From NCBI RefSeq assembly GCF_049723905.1, contig NZ_JBJKFD010000001.1, positions 1,736,001 to 1,800,000 on the forward strand: a DNA stretch of 64,000 bases, written 5' to 3'. Below the pieces are notes generated by a model that saw nothing but the letters and a program-made list of their open reading frames with translations, was not told the origin of the DNA and made no database searches. Origin of the DNA: G963665185 sp049723905. GTDB taxonomy: Bacteria > Desulfobacterota > Desulfovibrionia > Desulfovibrionales > Desulfovibrionaceae. Both the position numbers and the translations under genes were made by a program. Shown piece after piece: positions 16,792 through 25,684 of this stretch; the first letter of the stretch is position 1; the number at the start of each line of letters is the position of its first letter.

Positions 16792-18729
16792 ATGAAAAAA
16801 AAGGCGTGCGCATCCGCCAAGGTCCACAACTCGAATCCCGCCGTCGGCCCACGTACTTTGGGACCGGTTTCGGACCTGGAGCGCCACCTGCCCTCCGAGT
16901 GGTGGCAGGATCTGTTCAATTCGTTTTACCTGAAGACAGACGGTGATGTGGTTGAAAATGACTGCAACACCATCCAGGATATCGATGTCGTACTCGATAT
17001 CCTCAAGCCCACCCCGGAAAGCCGCATATTCGATCTGTGCTGCGGTCAGGGCAGGCATACTCTGGAACTCTCACGCCGGGGATTCAAAAATGTCACGGGG
17101 CTTGACCGGTCCCGCTATCTTGTCAGGCTGGCACGCAACAGGGCAAAGGCCCAGGACCTTCCTGCTGTCTTTCGAGAAGGCGACGCCCGGAAGATCAGAA
17201 TTCCGAAAGAACCTTTCGACTATGTGCTCATACTGGGAAACTCGTTTGGGTACTTCGAACAACAGGAAGACGATCTGGCCGTACTTCAGAGTGTGTTTTC
17301 GAGCCTTGCTCCCGGCGGCAAACTGTTCATGGATATTGCCAACGGAGCGTGGATGAAAGAAAATTTTGAAAAACGTTCATGGGAATGGATCGACCAGCAA
17401 CATTTTGTTTGTCGAGAACGTTGTCTGGCCAGTGACCAGAAACGCCTCATCTCACGCGAAGTTATAAGCCATGCCGAAAAAGGCATTTTGGCCGACCAGT
17501 TTTATGCGGAACGGCTGTATACCGCAGATGAGATCCAGGAGCTGCTACACAGGGCCGGATTTACGGCCATTGAAGTGCACGAATCCCCGGATACGCAGTC
17601 AACCCGCGGATGCGATCTTGGCATGATGGCTAACCGCCTTGTTGTTACATGCCAGGTTCCTTTGAGTACGCCTGCGGCCAACAGGCTTCCTTTCCCCAAA
17701 ATCAGTGTTCTGCTTGGCGATCCCCGCTTGGAAGATCTGGTCAAGCTCAACGGACAGTTCAACCCCGAAGACTTTGCGACCATCAACCGTCTGCACGAGG
17801 CCCTCTCGGAACTCAAGGACTTCTCCTTCGAGTATTTGGACAATCATGCGGAACTGTTGAAAATTTTACAGTCGAATAAAAAGCCGGAGTTCATTTTCAA
17901 CCTTTGCGACGAAGGCTTCCGCAACAACGCATTCCATGAGCTGCATGTCCCTGCAACTCTGGAAATGTTTGATGTTCCCTACACGGGAGCTGGCCCTGCA
18001 TGCCTCGGATTGTGCTACAACAAGGGATTGATCCGTGCTGTTGCACACTCGCTCGATATCCCCACACCCAACGAAACCTATACGGGACCGTACGATAAGC
18101 TGACGACCTTGCCCTCCTCGTTTCCTGTGCTGGTAAAGCCAAACTATGGCGACAGCAGTGTGGGTATTACCAAGGATGCGGTCATCAAAGACAAAGAAAG
18201 CCTGATCGGCTACATCGACTGGCTGCGTACGGAATTCGGCCGTATCGGCATCCTCATTCAGGAATACCTCTGCGGCCAGGAATACAGCGTGGGCATTGTC
18301 GGCAATACCGGGCTTACCTATAAGATACTTCCTCCGTTGGAGGTCGACTACACGAGCCTCCCTAACGGCCTGCCCCACATTCTGGGGTATGAGTCGAAAT
18401 GGGACCCGAAGTCTCCCTACTGGAATAACATCAGCTACAAACCGGCAGACTTGGATGCCGAATCCCAGCGCCAGCTCTTCGACTATTCGAACAAACTGTT
18501 TGAACGCCTGGCGTGCCGTGACTACGCCCGCTTCGACTTCCGCCGTGACGCCAATGGGCAAATCAAACTGCTGGAAGTCAACCCCAACCCCGGCTGGTGT
18601 TGGGATGGAAAGCTGAACCTCATGGCCGGTTTTGACGGCATATCGTACAGTGAACTGCTGAATATGATCATCAGCGCAGGTATTGAACGCCAAATCTCGG
18701 GCCAACAATCCGACGACGACGGCGTCTAA
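16792..18729 (+). CDS. Fusion of SAM-dependent methyltransferase and D-Ala-D-Ala-ligase-like ATP-grasp enzyme
   Basis: The 645-residue protein has two apparently intact halves. Residues 30-290 form a class I methyltransferase with motif I IFDLCCGQGRHTLELSRRG (about 80-98) and a following Asp in GLDRS. Residues 305-635 form an ATP-grasp ligase: an FNLCDEG block (about 370), GAGPACLGLCYNK (about 398-410), PVLVKPNYGDSSVGI (about 445-459), a QEYLCGQEYSVGIV strand (about 485-498) and RFDFRRD plus LEVNPNPGW (about 583-605). D-Ala-D-Ala ligase folds join a carboxylate to an amine through acyl-phosphate. AGGAG lies seven bases before ATG 16792. The gene stands alone between two terminators; the product is unknown. 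Confidence 0.85.
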   Translation: MKKKACASAKVHNSNPAVGPRTLGPVSDLERHLPSEWWQDLFNSFYLKTDGDVVENDCNTIQDIDVVLDILKPTPESRIFDLCCGQGRHTLELSRRGFKNVTGLDRSRYLVRLARNRAKAQDLPAVFREGDARKIRIPKEPFDYVLILGNSFGYFEQQEDDLAVLQSVFSSLAPGGKLFMDIANGAWMKENFEKRSWEWIDQQHFVCRERCLASDQKRLISREVISHAEKGILADQFYAERLYTADEIQELLHRAGFTAIEVHESPDTQSTRGCDLGMMANRLVVTCQVPLSTPAANRLPFPKISVLLGDPRLEDLVKLNGQFNPEDFATINRLHEALSELKDFSFEYLDNHAELLKILQSNKKPEFIFNLCDEGFRNNAFHELHVPATLEMFDVPYTGAGPACLGLCYNKGLIRAVAHSLDIPTPNETYTGPYDKLTTLPSSFPVLVKPNYGDSSVGITKDAVIKDKESLIGYIDWLRTEFGRIGILIQEYLCGQEYSVGIVGNTGLTYKILPPLEVDYTSLPNGLPHILGYESKWDPKSPYWNNISYKPADLDAESQRQLFDYSNKLFERLACRDYARFDFRRDANGQIKLLEVNPNPGWCWDGKLNLMAGFDGISYSELLNMIISAGIERQISGQQSDDDGV

Positions 18730-18742
18730 AAACACAACTTCG

Positions 18743-18785
18743 AACGCTGGGGGCATTGGCATGTTGATGTACCCCAGCGTTCTTT
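18743..18785 (+). terminator. Terminator of the methyltransferase/ATP-grasp gene
   Basis: A 10-bp stem (aacgctgggg / ccccagcgtt) with a 19-base loop is followed by TCTTTG. Confidence 0.8.
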
Positions 18786-18909
18786 GACTTTCCGGTTCAA
18801 TCTCCGACGCAAGTATTAGTTTCCCCCCTGACTCTCCCGGCTTTCCCTATCTTGTATCTAATCGACACCGTTTTTCTGCCTTTCCCACAAAAAACGCAGA
18901 GCGCATAAG

Positions 18910-18940
18910 AAAGCCCGGTCCGCAGAACGAACCGGGCTTT
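18910..18940 (-). terminator. Terminator of the PocR hybrid kinase, possibly bidirectional
   Basis: A stem of about 10 bp (aaagcccggt / accgggcttt) is flanked by T-rich sequence on the + side and TTTCTT on the minus side. It lies 60 bases downstream of the kinase stop. Confidence 0.8.
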
Positions 18941-18999
18941 TCTTTTTCAAGGCAACGTAAATTCCGTTCCCGTGTCAGCAGGCCGAATTCTTTGCGCCC

Positions 19000-20802
19000 C
19001 TACTTCCCTTTTCTTTTTTTGCATGCAACCCGTTTGATGGCTTTGTTCAAATCGGAGTTTTCCACGGGTTTGGAAATATAGTCGTCCATCCCCGCGGCCA
19101 GGAATTTTTCCCTATCGCCTGTCATGGCGTACGCGGTCATGGCAATAATAGGTATTTCCGACTTGCTCCCAAGGCGTGCGGATTCCCTTATCGCTTTCAC
19201 CGCCTCTATGCCGTTCATCACAGGCATCTGAATATCCATGAGGACCAGGTCGAAATCCTGCTCATGCAACATCTGCACGGCTTCTTTCCCATTGCTCACA
19301 GCCACAACCTCATGCCCTTGTTTTTCGAGCATTTTTTGGGCGGCGAGCATGTTGATGGCTTCATCCTCGGCAAACAGAATTTTTAATGCTTTTCCGGGGG
19401 TATTTTCAGTGCACTGGCGTTCAGCAGCCAACTGCGCCTTTACCTGATGCGCCTCCGGGATTTTGAATTGCAGGCAGACGTATACGGAAGTTCCTTCGCC
19501 AGGCACGCTGTCTATAAAAAGATCACCTTCCATGAGCAGAACGAGCTTTTTTACAATGGACAGTCCCAACCCGGCTCCCTGAAAATTTCTGGAATAGGTT
19601 CCTTCCGCTTGAACAAACGGCTCGATAATATATTTCAGCTGCGCTTCGGCAATGCCGATTCCATCGTCGGAAACAGAGAACAACAGCTTTGCAACAGACG
19701 GATCATCTTCCGCAAGCCGTTCTACTACGACACGGACACCACCTTGCGTAGTAAATTTGATGGCATTGCCGACAAGGTTGAACAGCACCTGACGCAGGCG
19801 CGCTTCATCTCCGATCAGAAATTCAGGAATATTCTCGCCGGATACGCAGAGCAGTTGGATATTTTTTTCTTTTGCAGCCAACTTGAAAATATCCATGATG
19901 GAATCTTCAAGACTTTGTATTCCAAAAACGCTCTCCTCAATGCGCATCTTACCGGCCTCTACCCGTGACAGATCAAGAACGTCGGATAAAAGGCTGGTCA
20001 AACGCCGCGAAGATAAAATGGCGGCTTTGATATGCTCTTTCTGCTGCTCCGTGGCAGGCTCTTCATCCAAAAGTTGGAGCATACCCAGCACCCCGTTCAA
20101 CGGAGTACGTATTTCATGGCTCATATTTGCGAGAAATTCGGATTTGGCACGATTGGCAAGCTCTATCTTCTTCTTGCTTTTCTCAAGCTCATTTACCAGA
20201 TCGTCCTTTTCCTTCATGGCTTGGGCAAGTTGGATGTTGGTATAGCTCAGCCGGGCTATCATATCGGCAAGATGCGTATAATACCGCATCACTGTGTCCA
20301 GCGTGTCCCTGCTCCATCGGGGAACTCTGTCCAATGCGGCAAGGTAATCTTCCACATTGAATCCATACTTTATGGCCCGCTCTCTGAACAACTCGACATC
20401 AGGCTCTTCATCCTTAAAAAGGAATTGCCCCATAAAGAGGTTGCCCATGTGCTTTCCGCCTATGATAAGCGGCGTGGCCACATCCCACATGTCATTCTTG
20501 CATTTGTATAGCTTGTATTTCCCAGGAGAAACGCCTTGGGTAAGGTAAATATCGCTTTCCTTACAATGTTTTTCAGTTTCAGGATTCACTCTATGAAAAC
20601 AGGTACAGATGTCCTGCCACCCGGATGCAACAAGAATATTGCCTTTAAGATCGAGAATAGCGAAAACCATCCCCGTCAACTCTTGAAAATCGTTCATCAG
20701 GAACTGAAGAGCGTCGATATCGATAATATCCGTAAGTTCAAGGTTCGAAAAATCTTCGGAAGTAAACTCGTTTTCAAACAAACGCTTTAAATGCTCCTGC
20801 AT
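19000..20802 (-). CDS. Hybrid sensor histidine kinase with PocR ligand-binding domain
   Basis: The 600-residue cytoplasmic kinase has, in order, a PocR domain (about 20-190, with TDIIDIDALQFLMNDF and a CTCFHRVNPETEKHC cluster), a coiled-coil linker (200-235), HisKA with phospho-acceptor His in MSHEIRTPLNG (about 238), HATPase_c with NLVGNAIKFT, DDGIGI and GAGLGLSIVKKL, and a C-terminal receiver with the phospho-Asp in LVLMDIQMPVMNG (about 530). PocR domains sense small hydrocarbon-type ligands; in PocR itself, 1,2-propanediol. ATG 20802 is used; an in-frame start 13 codons upstream adds only a basic tail. There is no membrane segment and no obvious partner regulator. Confidence 0.93.
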   Translation of the reverse strand: MQEHLKRLFENEFTSEDFSNLELTDIIDIDALQFLMNDFQELTGMVFAILDLKGNILVASGWQDICTCFHRVNPETEKHCKESDIYLTQGVSPGKYKLYKCKNDMWDVATPLIIGGKHMGNLFMGQFLFKDEEPDVELFRERAIKYGFNVEDYLAALDRVPRWSRDTLDTVMRYYTHLADMIARLSYTNIQLAQAMKEKDDLVNELEKSKKKIELANRAKSEFLANMSHEIRTPLNGVLGMLQLLDEEPATEQQKEHIKAAILSSRRLTSLLSDVLDLSRVEAGKMRIEESVFGIQSLEDSIMDIFKLAAKEKNIQLLCVSGENIPEFLIGDEARLRQVLFNLVGNAIKFTTQGGVRVVVERLAEDDPSVAKLLFSVSDDGIGIAEAQLKYIIEPFVQAEGTYSRNFQGAGLGLSIVKKLVLLMEGDLFIDSVPGEGTSVYVCLQFKIPEAHQVKAQLAAERQCTENTPGKALKILFAEDEAINMLAAQKMLEKQGHEVVAVSNGKEAVQMLHEQDFDLVLMDIQMPVMNGIEAVKAIRESARLGSKSEIPIIAMTAYAMTGDREKFLAAGMDDYISKPVENSDLNKAIKRVACKKRKGK

Positions 20803-20988
20803 ACCTGCTCTTTCCCCCCTATTACCCCGACCTCGATACACCTACTAAGCCAACGTGCTTTTATTTTTAAAGAAAATACTTCCAAATTACCAATAAAAAG
20901 TCACAAAATTATCAGATGGAGAGCAAAAGCCATATTGGCTGCTCCATGGCAAGCAGATTGGGAAAAGAGGAACCTCCATACAACGAAG

Positions 20989-21015
20989 AAGCCCGGCGCA
21001 TAAACGCCGGGCCTT
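20989..21015 (-). terminator. Terminator of RTX gene 1, separated from it by an IS
   Basis: The stem aagcccggcg / cgccgggctt has a 6-base loop. It matches the orientation of the RTX gene whose stop is at 21810, but a 736-bp IS1595 element now lies between them. Confidence 0.7.
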
Positions 21016-21029
21016 GGGTAATACGAAAA

Positions 21030-21765
21030 GGCTCTGGACTAGCTGAGAGGATTCTCTCGGATGGTTTTGAGGATGATAGCATAGAGCTCGTCACCCCGAT
21101 AGTTGAACCTAAACTCGCACTCCTTGAGGTGTAGGTAGAAGGTCTTCCCAGGAACACCATGGAATTTCATCAGCCGTCTTTTCGCAAAGGACCAGAAGGA
21201 CTCTATGCCGTTGATGTGGCAGCGGCCACGGGCGAATTCGTTCTGCCCGTGCTGGACCCGGTAGTGCTTCTTGTAGCCGAGATCGACGAGACCGTTGTAG
21301 CCCCGCCAACCATCGGCGTGGATGATGCTGTCCAGATCGACTTTGCCCCGGATAATGGCCTGCAACGTGGCTTTCGCGCAATCCGGCACGACCTCGGTGT
21401 AGACCTTCCCCTTTCGTTGGAAGATTCCAAACACGGGCGTTTTGCCGTAAGCCCCGCGTCCTCGTTTGCCCTTGATTCGTTTACCGCCGAAGTAGGATTC
21501 ATCGACTTCGATCTCGCCGGAGAAAGGCGACTCCCGCTCACAAAGCTCGGCAATTCGCTGTCGGATGAGAAAGTAATAGCGGTTGACCGTATTGCGGTTG
21601 AGGCCGGTGAGAGAAGCAGCCTGGCGGGCATCCAAGTCCAGGGCGAAACACCGTACGAGGTGCCTGAATTTGGCTTCTGAAATTCTTGAACGGAGCACAT
21701 ACTTGTTTTTCATTGGTTGGCCTTGCTTCCGAGCACATCATAGGGTCATCAGCTAGTCCAGAGCC
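21030..21765 (-). mobile_element. IS1595-family (ISXO2-like) insertion sequence, 736 bp
   Basis: The element is bounded by perfect 17-bp inverted repeats (GGCTCTGGACTAGCTGA, 21030-21046 and complement 21749-21765). It is flanked by perfect 8-bp target duplications TACGAAAA at 21022-21029 and 21766-21773, the usual duplication length for IS1595. It looks complete and sits between RTX gene 1 and its terminator. Confidence 0.95.
21039..21713 (-). CDS. IS1595-family transposase
   Basis: This 224-residue transposase has a short N-terminal helix-turn-helix (ARQAASLTGLNRNTVNRY, about 30-47) and an ISXO2-type catalytic domain. Visible signatures are GEIEVDESYFGGKR (about 66-79, first Asp), HADGWRGYNGL (about 134-144, second Asp) and the C-terminal HINGIESFWSFAKRRL block with the Asn/Glu pair (about 167-182). 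The ORF is intact, so the element may still be able to move. Confidence 0.95.
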   Translation of the reverse strand: MKNKYVLRSRISEAKFRHLVRCFALDLDARQAASLTGLNRNTVNRYYFLIRQRIAELCERESPFSGEIEVDESYFGGKRIKGKRGRGAYGKTPVFGIFQRKGKVYTEVVPDCAKATLQAIIRGKVDLDSIIHADGWRGYNGLVDLGYKKHYRVQHGQNEFARGRCHINGIESFWSFAKRRLMKFHGVPGKTFYLHLKECEFRFNYRGDELYAIILKTIRENPLS

Positions 21766-21809
21766 TACGAAAATACTGTACCGTCAGATCAAATCTCAAT
21801 TGCTCTCAC

Positions 21810-23270
21810 CTACTCTTCACCTTCAATGGGCTTGAGCAATTCCTTCAACATGTTTGGATCATTATTATAACTCAGCGCGGAAAGAAGCAGGTTGTTCTTT
21901 CCTGCCACGGTTAGCTTGTTGCGTCCCGCTCCGCCGAAAACAGCGTTGCGGTTTCCGGTTATCGTCATCACGTCGTCACCGTATCCGCCGTCGAAAATAC
22001 TTTGCCGTGCATCAAATACGGAGATTCTGTCGTTTCCGCCCCCGCCATACACTTGGGACATGAGTGTCTTGCCTGTAATATTATTCCATTCGCCATCCAC
22101 AAAAGCATTCATGGTATGCGTCGTTTGGATTCCATTCCCAAAACCAAGATTGATGTTGTCGTTCCCTTCTCCTCCATCAACCGTGGAGTAATAGTTGGTC
22201 ACCACATTAATCGTATCGTTTCCATCCCCACCGGCAATGGAATTATACGACTGGGATTCTACATTAATGACATCATCCCCGTCTCCGCCAGAGACAGTAC
22301 CACTAGCGCTACTTTGAATTTCTATATGGTCATCACCATCACCGCCTGAGACAGTGCTTCTATAACTATTTTGAATTTTTATATGATCCTCACCGGAACC
22401 GCCAGAGACAGTGCTCTCTCCGTTATGTCGAATTTCGATATTGTCTTCACCAGCCCCACCTGAGACTTCTCCTTCATCCAACACATCAATAGAAATCGTA
22501 TCATTTCCTTCCCCGCCATCAATGTGTGACTGACGAAGGGTACCGGCTATTATCCTGTCGTCTCCTGCCCCACCGCGAATTTCTCTCTCATGACTAATCT
22601 TGTACCCCATATCGACGATCGTATCATTTCCCTCCCCCCCATCCACAACGGACGAATCGAAGTTGATCAGGATGTCGTCCTGTGCCGTGCCTTGCAGCGT
22701 CCCCGGGGCGTCTTCCGCTTCACTGCTCGCAGACGCGTTCTCCTCCCAGCGCACGGTTCCCGATTCGTCCATAACCCGCTGGCGCCCGGCAGAGGTTCCA
22801 TCATCAATGCGTATCTGCCCGTCCTGCTCTGTTATGCGAGTGTCGGCCGTAAGCTGAAACGTATAGCTTTTGCCATCCTGGCGCGTTATGGACGCCATAA
22901 AATATTCGGAAGGGCGTTCCTGATTCTCTTCGGAATCCGGGGAATCCGGCGTATATTTATAAATGCTGACCTTGGTGCCGGATTTTGTCGTCAGATGCAC
23001 TGGATCAGAAAAATCATACCAGAAAGCTTCGGGACCTTCCGGGTCTATAGCCACCTCGTCGGGCTTCTTCTGAGCAGCAGCTTCAGACAATTCCGCAGAC
23101 TTTTGCAGAGCTTCCTCCGAAATAGTCACAGTATCCCCCGCCGGAGGCGTTGCCGCACCGGCTTTTGCACTTTCCGACGTGCTCGCCGTGTTCGCGGAAG
23201 CTTGCGAAGCCTTGATCGGCGCATTATTTTCCTGCTGAATCGTCGATGTCAGTCCGGTCATCGCGTCCAT
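21810..23270 (-). CDS. RTX gene 1: calcium-binding repeat protein with a 19-residue period
   Basis: This 486-residue acidic protein starts with a Ser/Ala-rich region (1-60) and a segment containing GDTVTISEEAL, then a non-repeat domain (80-205). At about 215-400 it has a ladder of GG-x-G-x-D-x-I motifs. The central repeats, such as SGGDGDDHIEIQSSASGTV, are spaced exactly 19 residues apart, rather than the packed nonapeptides of haemolysins. Such motifs normally bind Ca2+ outside the cell after type I secretion; no HlyB, HlyD or TolC gene is in the window. ATG 23270 has GTGAGG upstream; a longer start at 23333 lacks support. Confidence 0.8.
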   Translation of the reverse strand: MDAMTGLTSTIQQENNAPIKASQASANTASTSESAKAGAATPPAGDTVTISEEALQKSAELSEAAAQKKPDEVAIDPEGPEAFWYDFSDPVHLTTKSGTKVSIYKYTPDSPDSEENQERPSEYFMASITRQDGKSYTFQLTADTRITEQDGQIRIDDGTSAGRQRVMDESGTVRWEENASASSEAEDAPGTLQGTAQDDILINFDSSVVDGGEGNDTIVDMGYKISHEREIRGGAGDDRIIAGTLRQSHIDGGEGNDTISIDVLDEGEVSGGAGEDNIEIRHNGESTVSGGSGEDHIKIQNSYRSTVSGGDGDDHIEIQSSASGTVSGGDGDDVINVESQSYNSIAGGDGNDTINVVTNYYSTVDGGEGNDNINLGFGNGIQTTHTMNAFVDGEWNNITGKTLMSQVYGGGGNDRISVFDARQSIFDGGYGDDVMTITGNRNAVFGGAGRNKLTVAGKNNLLLSALSYNNDPNMLKELLKPIEGEE

Positions 23271-23494
23271 AGCAAACCTCACGTGTTTCAAAAAAGATAC
23301 ATCAACAAAAAACTGAGGCCCGACAAAAAGCAAACCATATATATCTTATCGGCAACAAGATGGCATTCTTTATCGAAATATCTATGACCAATTATAGAAG
23401 AGAAAGAAGAAAGTGGTGATACCAAGGGCTGCAATGGCAGAACACGCAGGAACAAGAGCAGGAGAGCGATGATGAAACTTTTTACCAAAAGCAT

Positions 23495-23522
23495 AAGGCC
23501 CGACGCATGTACGCCGGGCCTT
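23495..23522 (-). terminator. Terminator downstream of the split RTX gene 2
   Basis: The stem aaggcccgacg / cgccgggcctt, with one mismatch and a short loop, lies 35 bases after the RTX gene 2 stop. Confidence 0.8.
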
Positions 23523-23556
23523 TGGTTTTAGATAAAATCAGGAAGAAGCGTCGAGG

Positions 23557-24217
23557 TTATGCTGCGGCTTCAGGCGTGATGTCCACAGCCACACCAGCCA
23601 GTTGCGCCGCGCCAAAGAGTTGGTCTGTTTCGGCAAAGTAAAAGTACTCTACGGTGTACGAGCCATCCGCGCCGTACCAATCCTGAAGCTGCATTATGTC
23701 CTCGCCACCATTGGCTGCAATGAGCAAGCTGGTGCCGCTCTTGTAGATGCCTATATCGCCCACGCCGATATTGGTGAAGTACGCGATATCAGTTCCTTCG
23801 CCAGCCAACTCAATGACGGTATCAACCTCTGAACCGTCGCCGAACATATAATAGTCGTCCCCGGATCCGCCAACCAATGCATCCGATCCAGCCTCACCAG
23901 CTATTATATCGGCACCAGCGCCGCCGTAGATGATGTCGTTGCCTGCGTCGCCATAGAGATTGTCATCGCCGCCTTCCCCAGACAGGGTGTTGGCGTTGGC
24001 GTCACCGGCAATGGTGTCTCCGTATTCCGAGCCTGTGACCTGCTCGAAACCACTAATGGTATCGCCTTCGGCATCGCCGCCATTAGCCCCGCCATTGGCA
24101 AGGTTGATGATAACAGCAGCCGAGGAACCACCATAATTCAAGCTGTCTATTCCGGCACCTCCGGCCAAGGTATCTGCTCCGGCACCGCCGCTGATCATGT
24201 CGTTGCCCAAGCCACCG
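23557..24217 (-). pseudogene. RTX gene 2, C-terminal part separated by IS copy 2
   Basis: This is the 3' portion of an RTX protein, about 220 codons, continuing in frame from the fragment at 25684-27102 if the IS and one duplication are removed. It holds further nonapeptide repeats (YGGLGNDMISGGAGADTL, later DDNLYGDAGNDIIYGGAG). It ends with a haemolysin-related C-terminal domain (MQLQDWYGADGSYTVEYF) and a short Ala-rich tail, as in type I secretion substrates. An open frame now reads into it from IS sequence, but no sensible start exists, so it is probably not made as a functional protein. Confidence 0.88.
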
Positions 24218-24223
24218 TAAATA
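24218..24223. repeat. Target-site duplication, left copy, IS copy 2
   Basis: TAAATA directly precedes the IS and recurs immediately after it at 25685-25690. Confidence 0.85.
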
Positions 24224-25684
24224 GTCGGGCCTGAAATATCTCTAGTGGATTGATTTTTATTAACAATTCTCCTTGTACAATGTAGTATTTTCGACCAGAG
24301 AACGTTGTGAATTCGTATAAAACCGGTCGAAATGATGCAGCGAATGGCGGGAGAATCATGAGGGCAAAACCCAAAAAACAGCCGCAGGGTACGTTCCTTT
24401 ACCCAGACCTTCTGGACCAGCTCAATCCGAAGGCTCCGCTCCTTCAATTGGCGAGGAGAATTCCCTGGGGGCGATTCGAGGAGGAGTTCGCCGGACTCTA
24501 CAGCGACCAAGGTCGGCCAGCCAAGCCGCCCCGGCTAATGGTCGGGCTGATGCTGCTCAAGCAGTTGGAGAATCTGAGCGACGAACGGGTCGTGGAGGCA
24601 TGGACGCAAAATCCCTACTACCAGGCGTTTTGCGGTATGACCGAGTTCCAGTGGAAGCTGCCTTGCGATCCCACGGATTTGATCTATTTCCGCAAGCGCA
24701 TTGGCGAGGACGGGGCACGACTGATTTTCGAGGTCTCCGTGGAACTGCACGGTGATGACGCCAAAGAACGAGAGATCACGGTGGATACCACGGTCCAGGA
24801 AAAGAACGTAACCTTTCCTACCGACCTGAAGCTTTTGACCAAAGTCATCGAGGGCTGCCGTAAGATCGCGGACAGCGAAGGCGTCGGTCTACGCCGCAGC
24901 TTCAAGCGCACGCTCCCCAAGCTTCGGCTGAAACGGATGAAGATGGCCAAAAAGGCGAGGAAGATGCGGACAATGGCTGGTGCCTTGATCCGTGAACTCC
25001 GGCGCAAATTGCCGGGCGAAGCCCTGGGCCGCCACCAGGAGCGACTTGACCTGTACGAGCGGGTCAAGGACCAGAAACGAAGCGACAAGAATAAGGTCTA
25101 CAGCCTACACGAACCCGATATTCTCTGCATCTCCAAGGGTAAAGCGCACAAGCAGTACGAGTTCGGGCGCAAGGCGTCCATCGCGGTCACAAAAACTACG
25201 GGTATCATCGTCGGCGCGATGTCGTTCAACGAGAACGTCTACGACGGCCATACGTTGCCGGATGTCCTCGAACAGTGTTGGGAGGTCACCGGGGTCTGTC
25301 CGTCCATGGCGATCTGCGACCGAGGCTACAGGGGCCTGAATCAGGTCGGTGACACGCAAATCCTCATCCCAAAGCCTCCGAAGAAGAAGGACACACCGTA
25401 CCAGCGCCTTATGGCGCGGCTCCGCTTCCGCCGTCGGGCGGCTATCGAGCCGGTGATCGGCCATCTCAAACACGATCACCGCATGGCCCGGAGCTATCTC
25501 AAGGGCGCGGTCGGCGACGCCATTAACTTGTTTATGGCCGCAGCGGCGTTCAACTTCAGGAAGTGGATGCGGAAAATCGGAGAGTTTTTTGCGCTCTTGG
25601 CGTTTCTGCTCCTCGGCAAAGACTCAAGCCGACGGCTGGCGGAAAATGTGGCGTAGAAGCTGAAACGGGTTTTTCAGGCCTGAC
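24224..25684 (+). mobile_element. 1,461-bp IS5-like insertion sequence, copy 2
   Basis: This copy has the same length, ends and orientation as the one at 12121-13581, with 6-bp duplications TAAATA. It interrupts RTX gene 2 in its repeat region, opposite to the gene's direction. Two such copies in direct orientation 12,103 bp apart make the intervening DNA liable to deletion by recombination. Confidence 0.95.
24358..25656 (+). CDS. IS5-like DDE transposase, IS copy 2
   Basis: The protein is identical over its whole 432 residues to the transposase at 12255-13553, with the same proposed catalytic Asp, Asp and Glu positions. Identity of both copies points to recent transposition. ATG 24358 follows GGGAG as in copy 1. 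Confidence 0.92.
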   Translation: MRAKPKKQPQGTFLYPDLLDQLNPKAPLLQLARRIPWGRFEEEFAGLYSDQGRPAKPPRLMVGLMLLKQLENLSDERVVEAWTQNPYYQAFCGMTEFQWKLPCDPTDLIYFRKRIGEDGARLIFEVSVELHGDDAKEREITVDTTVQEKNVTFPTDLKLLTKVIEGCRKIADSEGVGLRRSFKRTLPKLRLKRMKMAKKARKMRTMAGALIRELRRKLPGEALGRHQERLDLYERVKDQKRSDKNKVYSLHEPDILCISKGKAHKQYEFGRKASIAVTKTTGIIVGAMSFNENVYDGHTLPDVLEQCWEVTGVCPSMAICDRGYRGLNQVGDTQILIPKPPKKKDTPYQRLMARLRFRRRAAIEPVIGHLKHDHRMARSYLKGAVGDAINLFMAAAAFNFRKWMRKIGEFFALLAFLLLGKDSSRRLAENVA

